Source: Pseudothauera rhizosphaerae
GTDB taxonomy: Bacteria > Pseudomonadota > Gammaproteobacteria > Burkholderiales > Rhodocyclaceae
Assembly (NCBI RefSeq): GCF_004801305.1
Contig: NZ_SSOD01000006.1
Location: 62,001 to 126,000 of the forward strand
Length of the DNA stretch: 64,000 bases
Reading direction: 5' to 3'
Every line of letters starts with the position of its first letter. Position 1 is the stretch's first letter. This document shows, piece after piece, positions 42,471 through 50,734 of this stretch. The notes beneath the pieces are model-generated. The model worked only from the letters and a program-made list of their open reading frames with translations. It was not told where the DNA came from and made no database searches. The translations under genes were made by a program, and so were the position numbers.

Positions 42471-43622
42471 TCAGGACAGTCGCTCGTGTTGGTCCAGCCA
42501 GCCGGCCAGGTGGGCGGCGATGCGCTCGGCGGCGCGGCCGTCCCACAGTTCCGGCACCCGCCCGCGCTTGCCGCCGCGGGTCAGGATGTCGTCCACGCCG
42601 GCCAGCAGCGCCTGCGGGTCGATGCCGACCAGGGTGTTGGTGCCCTGCTCCACGGTGATCGGCCGCTCGGTGTTCTCGCGTATCGTCAGGCAGGGCACGC
42701 CCAGGGCCGTAGTTTCTTCCTGCATGCCGCCGGAGTCGGTGAGAACCATCACGGCGCGGGACATCAGGCCGAGCATCTCCAGGTAGCCCTGGGGCGGCAG
42801 CACGAGCAGGCCGGGCGCATCGAGGCCGCCCAGCAGGCCGAAGCGTTCCAGGTTGTTGCGCGTGCGCGGATGCAGCGCGAGGATCAGGGGCAGGCGGCAG
42901 GCGACCTCGCGCAGGGCCTCCAGCAGGGGCCCCAGCACCTCGGCGCGGTCCACGTTGGACGGCCGGTGCAGGGTGACCACGCCGTAGCCGTCCCCGATGA
43001 TGCGCGGGTCCAGCCCCGCCTCCCGCAGCAGGTTCCCGGGCGGCACCGCGCGCGGCAGGCTGGCGAGCAGGCTGTCGATCATGACGTTGCCGACGAACAC
43101 CGCACGCTCCGCGGGCAGCCCTTCCCGCGCCAGGTTGTCGTGGGCGCTGCGCTCGGTGGTGTACAGCAGGTCGGCGAGCTGGTCGGTGAGCACCCGGTTG
43201 ATCTCTTCCGGCATGCGCCGGTCGTAGCTGCGCAGGCCGGCCTCCACATGAATCACCGGAATGTCCCGCTTGGCCGCCACCAGGGCGCAGGCGAGCGTGG
43301 AATTGACATCGCCCACCACCAGCACCGCGCGCGCACCATGCTGGTCGATGATGGGCTCGAAGCGTTTCATGACTTCCGCGGTCTGCACCGCGTGGCTGGC
43401 CGAACCGACGCCCAGGTTCACGTCCGGCGCGGGCAGGTCCAGGTCGGCGAACAGGCGGTCGTTCATGGCCGCGTCGTAGTGCTGGCCGGTATGCACGAGC
43501 AGGGTGGGCAGGCGCGGATGCTGGACGGCGAAGGCGCGGATGATGGGCGCCATCTTCATGTAGTTGGGGCGCGCGCCGACCACGCACAGGATGGGCGCGC
43601 CGGCCCCGGTCTCAGTGCTCAT
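42471..43622 (-). CDS. wecB: UDP-N-acetylglucosamine 2-epimerase (non-hydrolysing)
   Basis: A 383-residue enzyme with the WecB pattern: VVGARPNYMKMAPI, HTGQHYDAAMNDRLF, VVGDVNSTLACAL, IHVEAGLRSYDRRMPEEINR, TLHRPSNVD and LTDSGGMQEETTALGVPCL. It interconverts UDP-GlcNAc and UDP-ManNAc in the cytoplasm and so supplies an amino sugar for the repeat unit. It overlaps the ATPase gene by 11 nt and abuts the deacetylase gene. Confidence 0.95.
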   Translation of the reverse strand: MSTETGAGAPILCVVGARPNYMKMAPIIRAFAVQHPRLPTLLVHTGQHYDAAMNDRLFADLDLPAPDVNLGVGSASHAVQTAEVMKRFEPIIDQHGARAVLVVGDVNSTLACALVAAKRDIPVIHVEAGLRSYDRRMPEEINRVLTDQLADLLYTTERSAHDNLAREGLPAERAVFVGNVMIDSLLASLPRAVPPGNLLREAGLDPRIIGDGYGVVTLHRPSNVDRAEVLGPLLEALREVACRLPLILALHPRTRNNLERFGLLGGLDAPGLLVLPPQGYLEMLGLMSRAVMVLTDSGGMQEETTALGVPCLTIRENTERPITVEQGTNTLVGIDPQALLAGVDDILTRGGKRGRVPELWDGRAAERIAAHLAGWLDQHERLS

Positions 43623-44736
43623 GCCGATGTCCTTCGTCGGGGGTTCCAGGGGTGCCTGGGGTTTTGGGGCGCACCGCCTGCAGCAGCCGGTTGAGCACGC
43701 CGAGGGTGGCGGACACCGACTGTTCGAGCCGGGTCAGGCGCGCCTCGATGCGCTGCAGGTCGGTGCCGGCAGCCAGCGCCTCCACCTCGCGCGCGAGTTC
43801 CGCGCCGATCTTGAGCCGCGCCGGATCGAACGACCCGGCGTCGAAGCCCTCCGCCACCGGGTGCGCGTGGCCGTTTCCATTGCCGCGGGCCGCGGCGCCC
43901 GGTGCCGGCTGCGCGGCGGGGGCGCTCATCTCCTGATGCATTTCCTCGACCACCTCGTGCACGTCGGCCTCGCCCACGGTGTGGCGCTCGCCGAGGAAGG
44001 CGGCGAGCATGAGGCGGTCGCACAGGGTGTTGATCTGCCGGGGAATGCCGGTGGTCGCCGCATAGATGGCGCGGAAGGCCTGGGGCGAGAACTGGGGGTC
44101 GTCCTGCCAGCCCACGTGGTGCAGGCGGTGCTCGATGTAGGCGCGCGTTTCGCCGGCATCGAGCGGACCGAGGTGGTAGGAGGCGATCACGCGCTGGCGC
44201 AACTGCTGCATGCGCGGGCTCTGCATGATGTCGCGGAATTCCGGCTGGCCCACCAGGAAGCTCTGCAGCAGGGCGTGGTCCTCGAGCTGGAAGTTGGACA
44301 GCATGCGCAGTTCCTCCACCGCCGCGGGGCTGAGGTTCTGCGCCTCGTCCACGATCAGCAGCGCGCGCTTGCCGGCCGCCGCGGTGGACACCAGGAAGGT
44401 TTCCAGCGCCAGCAGCAGATCGGCCTTTTCCAGGTGGCGCGAGGGCACGCCGAAGGCGGTGGCCACCATGCGCAGCATGTCGGCGGCGTCGATCTGCGTG
44501 CTCACCAAATTGGCCGCCACCACCTTGTCGGCATCCAGGCGTTCCAGCAGGCTGCGCACCATCGTGGTCTTGCCGGCGCCGATCTCGCCGGTGATGACGA
44601 TGAAGCCTTCGCTCTGGTGCAGGCCGTAGTCCAGATAGGCCATCGCCCGCCGGTGCCCGCGGCTGCCGAAGAAGAAGGCGGGGTCCGGGTTGAGCTGGAA
44701 GGGCTTGCCGCTGAGGCGGTAGTAGGATTCGTACAT
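43612..44736 (-). CDS. XrtA-associated AAA (ExeA-like) ATPase
   Basis: A 374-residue protein of the ExeA-like ATPase type. MYESYYRLSGKPFQLNPDP is the family start; Walker A GEIGAGKTT at 50-58 and Walker B ALLIVDEAQNL near 125-135 are intact, with LRQRVIASYHLGPLD and TTGIPRQINTLCDR as sensor regions. The last 90 residues are Ala/Pro/Gly-rich, then a coiled helix (LQRIEARLTRLEQSV). It is the cytoplasmic ATPase normally found with XrtA and the TIGR03016-type outer-membrane protein, which is the next gene upstream. Start chosen at 44736 by family alignment. Confidence 0.94.
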   Translation of the reverse strand: MYESYYRLSGKPFQLNPDPAFFFGSRGHRRAMAYLDYGLHQSEGFIVITGEIGAGKTTMVRSLLERLDADKVVAANLVSTQIDAADMLRMVATAFGVPSRHLEKADLLLALETFLVSTAAAGKRALLIVDEAQNLSPAAVEELRMLSNFQLEDHALLQSFLVGQPEFRDIMQSPRMQQLRQRVIASYHLGPLDAGETRAYIEHRLHHVGWQDDPQFSPQAFRAIYAATTGIPRQINTLCDRLMLAAFLGERHTVGEADVHEVVEEMHQEMSAPAAQPAPGAAARGNGNGHAHPVAEGFDAGSFDPARLKIGAELAREVEALAAGTDLQRIEARLTRLEQSVSATLGVLNRLLQAVRPKTPGTPGTPDEGHRHEH

Positions 44737-44791
44737 CGGCTTTCCCGTGGGGCGGGCCCGGCGCACGGCGGCGCGCTCGGGGCGCACCGGT

Positions 44792-46318
44792 TCAGAAGCG
44801 CATGAACACGCTGGCGGTGATGGCGTTCTCGGTGAAGGAGCTGCTGCCCGCGGACTTCTGCCGGCGGTAGGCGAGGCTGCCGGTGGTATCGGGACTCAGT
44901 TGGGTACTCAGCCCGAGGGAGAACAGGGTGCGCCGCGTATCGATCCTCCTGATGCCCGCGCCACGGGCCTCGGTGCGGGCAAGTCCGGCGTTGAGCGAGC
45001 TTTTCCCCGACAGGCGATGGGTGAACCTCAGCGCGGCGGTCTTCTCGCGGACCTCGTCGAACACCGACAGGTCGTCCTGGGGATTGACCATGGCCACTTC
45101 ACCCAGGCGCTCGCGGTGGGAGCGGGTGAACGACAGGCTCAGCACGTTGCGCACGCCGATCAGCGAGAAGCCGGCCTGCAGGCGGCGGTCCAGGAAGTAG
45201 TTGTTGGCGATCACGGCGTCGCGCAGGCCCACGTCGCCGTAGCCGAGCGCCTGCAGCAATTCCCGTACCGCCTGCTCCCGCTCGAGGGGATCGCTGATGC
45301 TGGCGGCCAGGGCGTCGTAGAACAGGCGGAAGAAGGGGTCCTGGTACAGCGTCGCCAGCGTCTGCAGCGAGGAGGTGATGTCCCGCGACCAGCCCAGTTG
45401 GAAGGCCGAACGGGCCCGCCGGTAATCGATGCTGACGTTGTGGCCGCGGCCGAAGATGCGCTTTTCGGTGGTGGCCGAAATGTTGGTGCGCGGGTTCGGG
45501 GTCCAGTCGAAACCGGCGCCGGTGATGCTGCCGCTTTCGCCCTTGCGCACCGCATAGTCGTTGGATTCGTGCCCGCCGATCAGGCGCAGGCGCAATTGCG
45601 GCGTGGCGTTGATGAAGAGCGTGGCGCGCGCGATTTCCTGGGTCACGTCGGGGCTGTCGCTGTCGCCGTAGGCAGTATCCGCGTGGCTGTAGCTCACCCC
45701 CCAGCCGAGATAGCCGAAGGCGGTGGCATTGCCGGCGTCCAGCGTCCACTGGCCGAGGCGCTGGCGGTCGAACTCGTCGGCGCCACCGTCGAGCCAGCGC
45801 GCGATGTAGCGCAGGGTGGCGGCGGTATCGCCGTGGCGCAGTTCGAGCCGCGGCGCGACACCGAAGCTGCGCGTTTCGCTGTCGCTGTCGGTGTTGAGGG
45901 CGTCACCGCGCGCACGGCCGGCGAAGAGGGACAGGTTGTCGCGGGTGACGGAGGCATCGAGATCGAAGAAGAGCAGCTTTTCCAGCGCCTCGACGCTGCC
46001 GCGGCCGACCAGGGACAGGAAGGACGTATCTTTCCCGCGACCGGAAAAATCCACCTGGTTGCGCAAACGGGCGTTCAACTGCCCGCTGACCCGTCCGCCT
46101 TCCCGCGAGACGGCCACGCCGGGCGACACTTCGGCCACGAAGCCGCTGCCCTTGTCCCGCCTGTCCGCGCCCACGTTGTCCGACCAGGTCAGACTGCCCG
46201 TCAGCGATGGTTCGATGAACGCCTGCTGCGCCGCGGCCGGAGCACTCCACCAGGCGGCCAGCGCGCACAGCACGGCGGCTATGGACGCCCCCCTCGCTTC
46301 CCCGCGCTCAGGCCGCAT
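44792..46318 (-). CDS. PEP-CTERM system-associated outer-membrane beta-barrel protein (TIGR03016-like)
   Basis: A 508-residue protein with a signal peptide (SIAAVLCALAAWWSAPAAAQ), then FIEPSLTGSLTWSDNVGADRRD, followed by alternating beta-strand patterns and a C-terminal aromatic end VFMRF typical of outer-membrane barrels. This family is known from XrtA loci and likely forms the secretion or anchoring barrel. ATG 46318 is preferred (GAGG about 9 nt upstream and an immediate signal peptide); an earlier ATG at 46357 would add 13 residues. It overlaps the kinase gene by 11 nt. Confidence 0.93.
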   Translation of the reverse strand: MRPERGEARGASIAAVLCALAAWWSAPAAAQQAFIEPSLTGSLTWSDNVGADRRDKGSGFVAEVSPGVAVSREGGRVSGQLNARLRNQVDFSGRGKDTSFLSLVGRGSVEALEKLLFFDLDASVTRDNLSLFAGRARGDALNTDSDSETRSFGVAPRLELRHGDTAATLRYIARWLDGGADEFDRQRLGQWTLDAGNATAFGYLGWGVSYSHADTAYGDSDSPDVTQEIARATLFINATPQLRLRLIGGHESNDYAVRKGESGSITGAGFDWTPNPRTNISATTEKRIFGRGHNVSIDYRRARSAFQLGWSRDITSSLQTLATLYQDPFFRLFYDALAASISDPLEREQAVRELLQALGYGDVGLRDAVIANNYFLDRRLQAGFSLIGVRNVLSLSFTRSHRERLGEVAMVNPQDDLSVFDEVREKTAALRFTHRLSGKSSLNAGLARTEARGAGIRRIDTRRTLFSLGLSTQLSPDTTGSLAYRRQKSAGSSSFTENAITASVFMRF

Positions 46319-47252
46319 CCGGACGTGCCTCGTTGCCGTAGCCGTAGCCATATCCATACCCGTAGTAGCCGCCCGGCCCCCGGTCGCCGGACTTGTTGAG
46401 CACGAGCAGCTTGACCGGGCAGTTGTCGATGGCCGCCAGCGCCTGCTTGACGGCGGCGTGCGTGGTGCGGTTGGCTTCCACGACCAGCACGACCTGGCCC
46501 ATGTGCGTGGCCAGTTCGTGTGCCTCGGTCGTGATCAGGAGCGGCGGCGAGTCGAACACGATGACCCGCTCGGCGTAGCGCGTGGCCATTTCCTCGAGCA
46601 GCCGGTTCATGGCCTCGGAGGCGAGGAGTTCCGTGGCACGCGGCTGCGGCATGCCGGCCGGCAGGACGGTGAGTTTCTCGACGTTGGTGCGCAACAGCAC
46701 GTCCTGGAGTTCGGCGCCGCCGGTCAGCACGTCCATCAGCCCCTTCTCCGGCGCCAGCCCGAAGCGCTGCAGTACGGACGGGCGCGACACGTCGGCATCG
46801 ACCAGCAGCACCGTATGGTCCAGCTCCATGGCGATGGAAAGCGCCAGGTTGATGGCGGTGAAGGACTTGCCTTCGCCCGGCAGGGCGCTCGACACCATGA
46901 TCAGGTTGCCGTTGTCGATGTCGGCGGCACCCTTGCCCTGCAGGTTGCGCAGCAGCGGGCGCTTGATGACGCGGAACTCCTCGGCGAGGGCCGAGCGCGG
47001 CTTGTCCGGCGTCACCATGCCGACGCGCGCCAGCATGCCCAGGTCTATCGACACCTTGCGCCCGCCCGGGCGCAGCGGCGGCACCGCGATCCCGGCCGGC
47101 CCCGCACGCTCTGGCGCCACCGCAGGCGCGGAGGCCGGCGATGGCGCCGCGGGCGCCGGGGACGGCACCGCCCCGTCCGCTTCCTGCGCCGGCAGGCCGC
47201 CGGCCTGCTTCAGCTTTTCGAGCCGCTCGGCGGCCTTTTCGATCAAGCTCAT
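46308..47252 (-). CDS. XrtA-associated tyrosine autokinase (CpsD/CapB family)
   Basis: A 314-residue BY-kinase. Walker A SSALPGEGKSF (121-131), Walker A' VLLVDADVSRP (148-158) and Walker B VIVFDSPPLL are intact. The C-terminus carries a run of tyrosines alternating with glycine (GGYYGYGYGYGYG) as autophosphorylation sites. The N-terminal 60 residues are Pro/Ala-rich. It controls chain length and export with the separate chain-length protein at 47558, from which it is parted by a 273-bp repeat element. The LMW-PTP at 20116 is the likely opposing phosphatase. Confidence 0.95.
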   Translation of the reverse strand: MSLIEKAAERLEKLKQAGGLPAQEADGAVPSPAPAAPSPASAPAVAPERAGPAGIAVPPLRPGGRKVSIDLGMLARVGMVTPDKPRSALAEEFRVIKRPLLRNLQGKGAADIDNGNLIMVSSALPGEGKSFTAINLALSIAMELDHTVLLVDADVSRPSVLQRFGLAPEKGLMDVLTGGAELQDVLLRTNVEKLTVLPAGMPQPRATELLASEAMNRLLEEMATRYAERVIVFDSPPLLITTEAHELATHMGQVVLVVEANRTTHAAVKQALAAIDNCPVKLLVLNKSGDRGPGGYYGYGYGYGYGNEARPDAA

Positions 47253-47288
47253 CGACTGCCTCCGCCTGGGGTCCGTCTGGGCATGCGC

Positions 47289-47561
47289 CTAGGGTCTGTT
47301 GACATACGTTTCATGGGTCGCGCTCGGCCGAGTGGGCTTCCAGTGCAAGGCGCGGCGACGCGGATTGGGTGGCCCCCAATCAAGGAGCCGCAACGCGGCA
47401 ATGGGGGCCCACTCGGCCGAGCCCTTCGGGTTGTGTCCAAACGCCCCCGCTACGGCGTTGCGCTCCTTGTCAAGGGGGCCGCCCTTGACGGCGTCGCGCG
47501 CCTTGTAGCGAGAGCGTTTGGACACAACGCGACCCATGAAACGTATGTCAACAGACCCTAG
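47289..47561. mobile_element. MITE-like palindromic element with 34-bp terminal inverted repeats
   Basis: Perfect 34-bp terminal inverted repeats (47289-47322 and 47528-47561) start with CTAGGGTCTGTTGAC. Inside are a 15-bp inverted pair (47323-47337 and 47407-47421) and a 23-bp pair with two mismatches (47431-47453 and 47505-47527). No transposase is encoded, so it is a non-autonomous element or an IS remnant. Both ends carry CTAG, either the tips of the repeats or a target duplication. The TAG stop of the chain-length gene lies in the right CTAG. It fills the whole 305-bp gap between two EPS genes. Confidence 0.82.
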
Positions 47562-49102
47562 CCTTGCAACATCTTCAACGCCGCGGTCACCACCGCCACC
47601 GCGCCGGCGTAGCCGGCCACGCCCCCGGCGAAGGCGTAGCGCCCGCGACGCTCGCTGGCCTCGCGGCGGGGATCGCCCAGCAGCGACACCGTGCCGAGTA
47701 CCGGCAGGCCCGTCACCTCGCGCAGCGAGCGCCCGTCCGCGAAGGAAGGTCGCAACTGGCTGATCAGGAAGGTCAGCGCGGCACCGGCGCCGATCGCGGC
47801 GACGCTGGCGGCGAGCATCAGCAGCGCACGATTGGGCGCGGCGGGCTTCAGCGGCAGGCTGGGCGGATCGATGACGCGGAATTCGGCGATGCCCGAGGTC
47901 GCGCCCATCTCCACCGAGATGTTGGCCGATTCGCGGCGCTGCACCAGGGTTTCGTAGTTGCGCTTGTGTACGTCGTAATCCCGGTTGAGCTGGGCCAGCT
48001 CGGCGTCGATCTTGGGCAGCAGCTCGGCCGATGCCCGCAGTTCCGCGAGACGCGCCTCGTGGGAACCCACCCGCGCCTGCAGCGAGGCGATGCGCGCCTC
48101 GGTCTCGGACAGCACCAGCTTGAGCTGCTGGTAGACCGGGTTGGCGTTGAGCGAGCCGAACTGCCCGGGGCCAGCCTCGCGGCGCATTTCGATTTCCTTG
48201 AGCTTCTGCGCCTCCAGGTCCTCGATCACCCGCCGCGTGCCGATCACGTCGGGGTGGGATTCGGTGTAGCGCTGCAGCAGGGCGTCCAGCGTCTTGCGCA
48301 TGGCGTCGATGCGGCCGTCGATTTCGGGGATGGACACGCCCGCGGCATTGGGCATCTGCGGCAGCAGCACCGGATCCTCGCCCTGCAACTGGCGCTGGGT
48401 CGCGTCGCGGGAGTTGATCGCCTCGCGCAGCTCCAGGCGGGCCTGTTCGAGCTGCGCGCTCACGGCGGCCAACTGTCCCACGTAGTCGCGCCCGCCGGCA
48501 TCGAGCAGGGCCATGTTGCGCAGGCGGAAATCCTTGAGGCGGTTTTCCGCGGCGGTGAGCTTTTCCTCGTAGTTGCGGATCTGCTCCTCGATGAAGCGGC
48601 GTGCCGTATCGGTGTCCTGGCGCTTGCTGACCAGCCCGGATTCGACGAACAGCGACATCAGCGCCTGCACCACGCGCTGCGCGCGCTTCGGGTCGCCGTC
48701 CCGGTAGGCCAGCGTGAACAGGTTGTCGCGCCCGGTGCCGCCTATCCTGAGCCCGCTCATCAACTCGCCGACCAACTGCTCGCGCTGGGGGCCGGAGGTC
48801 ACCTCCAGGTTCAGATCGGCCATGTTGATCAGTTTTTCGACGTTGGGCCGGGTGATCAGCGTGCGGCTGAGAATGGCGATCTGCTGGTCCAGGTTGGGCT
48901 GCACCGCCAGGCCGGACATCAGCGGACGCAGCACCGACTGCGTATCCACGTAAACGCGCGCCGTGGATTCGTAACGGTCCGGCATCGTGTAGATGACCAC
49001 CGCGGCGGCGGCCCCCACCACCCAGGTCAGCGCCAGCCCCCACCAGCGGAAGCGCCACATGCTGCGCAGCACGCCCACAGCCTGTCGGAGGATATCTTCC
49101 AT
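47558..49102 (-). CDS. XrtA system polysaccharide chain-length determinant (Wzz/GumC-like)
   Basis: A 514-residue inner-membrane PCP protein: first helix at about 15-37, YESTARVYVDTQSVLRPLMSGL as the Wzz periplasmic start, a long coiled-coil middle (residues about 150-400), and PSLPLKPAAPNRALLMLAASV before the second helix. No Walker motif follows, so the kinase is the separate downstream gene. It sets polymer length and links the Wza-like exporter with the kinase. Its stop codon sits at the border of the repeat element; a last helix near 485-505 is extra. 53 nt follow the export gene. Confidence 0.94.
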   Translation of the reverse strand: MEDILRQAVGVLRSMWRFRWWGLALTWVVGAAAAVVIYTMPDRYESTARVYVDTQSVLRPLMSGLAVQPNLDQQIAILSRTLITRPNVEKLINMADLNLEVTSGPQREQLVGELMSGLRIGGTGRDNLFTLAYRDGDPKRAQRVVQALMSLFVESGLVSKRQDTDTARRFIEEQIRNYEEKLTAAENRLKDFRLRNMALLDAGGRDYVGQLAAVSAQLEQARLELREAINSRDATQRQLQGEDPVLLPQMPNAAGVSIPEIDGRIDAMRKTLDALLQRYTESHPDVIGTRRVIEDLEAQKLKEIEMRREAGPGQFGSLNANPVYQQLKLVLSETEARIASLQARVGSHEARLAELRASAELLPKIDAELAQLNRDYDVHKRNYETLVQRRESANISVEMGATSGIAEFRVIDPPSLPLKPAAPNRALLMLAASVAAIGAGAALTFLISQLRPSFADGRSLREVTGLPVLGTVSLLGDPRREASERRGRYAFAGGVAGYAGAVAVVTAALKMLQG

Positions 49103-49155
49103 TGCTCAACCCACCAGCAAATTGCGCGAGGCCCGCATGCGCGGCCGGAGTCTCA

Positions 49156-49785
49156 TCAGAACCAGCTCTGCGGGATGATCAGCACGTCGCCCGGACGCAC
49201 TTCCACGTTGGCCGACACGTCGCCGTCCTTGAGCAGGTCGTCGATGCGCACACTGTACTGCTTGTTGCCTTCGCTGGTACGCAGGATGGAGGCGCGGTTG
49301 CCGGCGGCGAACTCGGTCGTGCCGCCGACCGCGATCATCACGTCGAGCAGCGTCATCTTCTGCACGTAGGACAGGATCTGCGGCTTGGCCGCCTCGCCCA
49401 CGACGCGGATCTGCTCGCTGTAGGGGCCGACGAAGCTGGTCACGATGACGGTGACCACCGGTTCGCGGATGTACTTGCCCAGCGCCTGCTCGATGTCGCG
49501 CGCCAGGGTGGTGGCGTCCTTGCCCAGAGCGGGCAGATCCTCGACCAGCGGCGTGGTGATCTTGCCGTCGGGGCGTACCGGCACGGTCATGGACAGTTCC
49601 GGGTTGCGCCACACCACGATGTTGACGCTGTCGCCCGGCCCGATCACGTAGTTGTACTCGGAATCCGCCGCGCTCGCCGGCGCGGGCGGGTAGCTCGACG
49701 CACATCCCGCGGCCATCGCCGCCGCAAGTACCGCCAGCCAGACTCGACGCATGGAGGCCGCGAAGCCGGATGGAAACATGATCAT
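49156..49785 (-). CDS. XrtA system polysaccharide export lipoprotein (Wza/EpsE-like)
   Basis: A 209-residue lipoprotein. Lipobox AAGC at about residue 28, then YNYVIGPGDSVNIVVWRNPELSM (polysaccharide export domain) and a SLBB-type domain (IRVVGEAAKPQILSYVQKMTLLDVMIAVGG). It is shorter than Wza, as usual for the XrtA form, and forms the periplasmic/outer-membrane conduit for EPS. ATG 49785 was chosen because GGGAG lies 6-7 nt upstream; ATG 49779 and 49830 are alternatives. First gene of the 19-gene - strand run. Confidence 0.94.
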   Translation of the reverse strand: MIMFPSGFAASMRRVWLAVLAAAMAAGCASSYPPAPASAADSEYNYVIGPGDSVNIVVWRNPELSMTVPVRPDGKITTPLVEDLPALGKDATTLARDIEQALGKYIREPVVTVIVTSFVGPYSEQIRVVGEAAKPQILSYVQKMTLLDVMIAVGGTTEFAAGNRASILRTSEGNKQYSVRIDDLLKDGDVSANVEVRPGDVLIIPQSWF

Positions 49786-49959
49786 GGTCAACTCCCCTCT
49801 CAGGCCAGAACGATATATTGCGCCCTGCATATTGTGGTCATGCTAAGGGGCGATTGAACACCCCCAAAGGAACAAATACACAACCGCTTACAGCGCCGGC
49901 ATGGGTCGCCCGGTACAGTCCGATGCATTTCTACAATAACTTTCGCCAGGGAGGCGACG
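49786..49959. promoter_or_regulatory. Divergent intergenic region carrying the likely EPS promoter
   Basis: 174 bp between the export gene (-) and the acyltransferase gene (+). It is the most AT-rich gap of the EPS locus. An imperfect dyad around 49815-49833 (ATATTGC ... GCATATT) could be an operator. TACAAT at 49932-49937 fits a -10 box for the + gene, followed by the ribosome site GGGAGG. No clear -35 and no -24/-12 (RpoN) pair was found by eye. All elements are tentative. Confidence 0.4.
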
Positions 49960-50721
49960 ATGAAGCCAGAACACGCCCTGCTCGAGCCCCGAGCGCGCGT
50001 ATTGCCTGCGTTTGCTTCTTCTCCGGCCCATGCCCAGGACGACTTTCAGCCTAGCACCTTCGATCAGCATTTCACGATCGACTGCGACGGCTACCAGATT
50101 CGCCTTGCCGACCATTCCGACACCTTGCGCACGCGCATCAGCCTGCTCATCGAGAAACTGTATGCCTGGCGCGGCCTGCAGGCCAGCCATGCGAACGTGG
50201 CGCCGCTTCCGCATCAGACCACGCTGGTGGCCTGCCGCGACGACCACCATCTGTTCGGCACCGTCACGCTCGGGCTCGACTCGTGCGACGGGCTGATGGC
50301 CGACGGGCTGTACCAGGACGAAATCGACGAAATCCGCCGCAGCGGCGGCCGCGTGTGCGAAGTCACCCGGCTCGCCATCGACCCCGAATTCGGCTCCCAC
50401 CGCGTGATGGCCCAGCTCTTCCACCTGGTCTTCATCCTCGCCCGCATGGTGCACGGCATGACCGACCTCTTCGCCGAGGTCCATCCGCGCCACAGCGACT
50501 ACTACCGCCGCATGCTCGGCTACCGCCTCGCCGGTCCCGAAAAGGTGTGCCCGCGGGTCGGCGCGCCGGCCGTGCTGCTCCACATCTCCCTGGCGGACGT
50601 GGAACGCCACATCCGCGAACGCGGCGAGGGGCGCACCCTGTACCGCCATTTCTTCCCGCTCGAGGAGCAGTGGCGGCTGTTCGACCAGTTGCGCGAGCCG
50701 CTCAGCCAGGCGATTTCCTGA
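49960..50721 (+). CDS. PEP-CTERM/exosortase system-associated N-acyltransferase (FeeM-like)
   Basis: A 253-residue GNAT-fold protein of the group between FeeM N-acyl amino acid synthases and LuxI-type enzymes. It has FTIDCDGYQIRLADHSDTLRTR early, GTVTLGLDS as central strand, EVTRLAIDPEFG, MTDLFAEVHPRHSDYYRRMLGYR and a C-terminal alpha region. The family occurs with exosortase loci and should join a fatty acyl group to an amino acid or amine. RBS GGGAGG is 7 nt before the ATG. It is divergent from the EPS operon and convergent with the outer-membrane gene. Product may be a signal or a lipid anchor (inference). Confidence 0.92.
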   Translation: MKPEHALLEPRARVLPAFASSPAHAQDDFQPSTFDQHFTIDCDGYQIRLADHSDTLRTRISLLIEKLYAWRGLQASHANVAPLPHQTTLVACRDDHHLFGTVTLGLDSCDGLMADGLYQDEIDEIRRSGGRVCEVTRLAIDPEFGSHRVMAQLFHLVFILARMVHGMTDLFAEVHPRHSDYYRRMLGYRLAGPEKVCPRVGAPAVLLHISLADVERHIRERGEGRTLYRHFFPLEEQWRLFDQLREPLSQAIS

Positions 50722-50734
50722 CCACGGGCCGGAC

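Noticed and set aside
40050-43694. A 1214-codon open frame on the + strand, and other very long frames such as 60761-63883
   Set aside because: They lie opposite well-supported genes (exosortase, FemAB, WecB; EAL regulator). High GC keeps antisense frames open; they show no motifs and low-complexity composition.
47299-47508. Short frame inside the MITE-like element
   Set aside because: No transposase motif, no ribosome site; the sequence is explained by nested inverted repeats.
49786-49959. RpoN (-24/-12) promoter for the EPS operon
   Set aside because: Expected because XrtA loci are often PrsR/RpoN-controlled, but no GG-N10-GC pair with flanking consensus could be placed on either strand.
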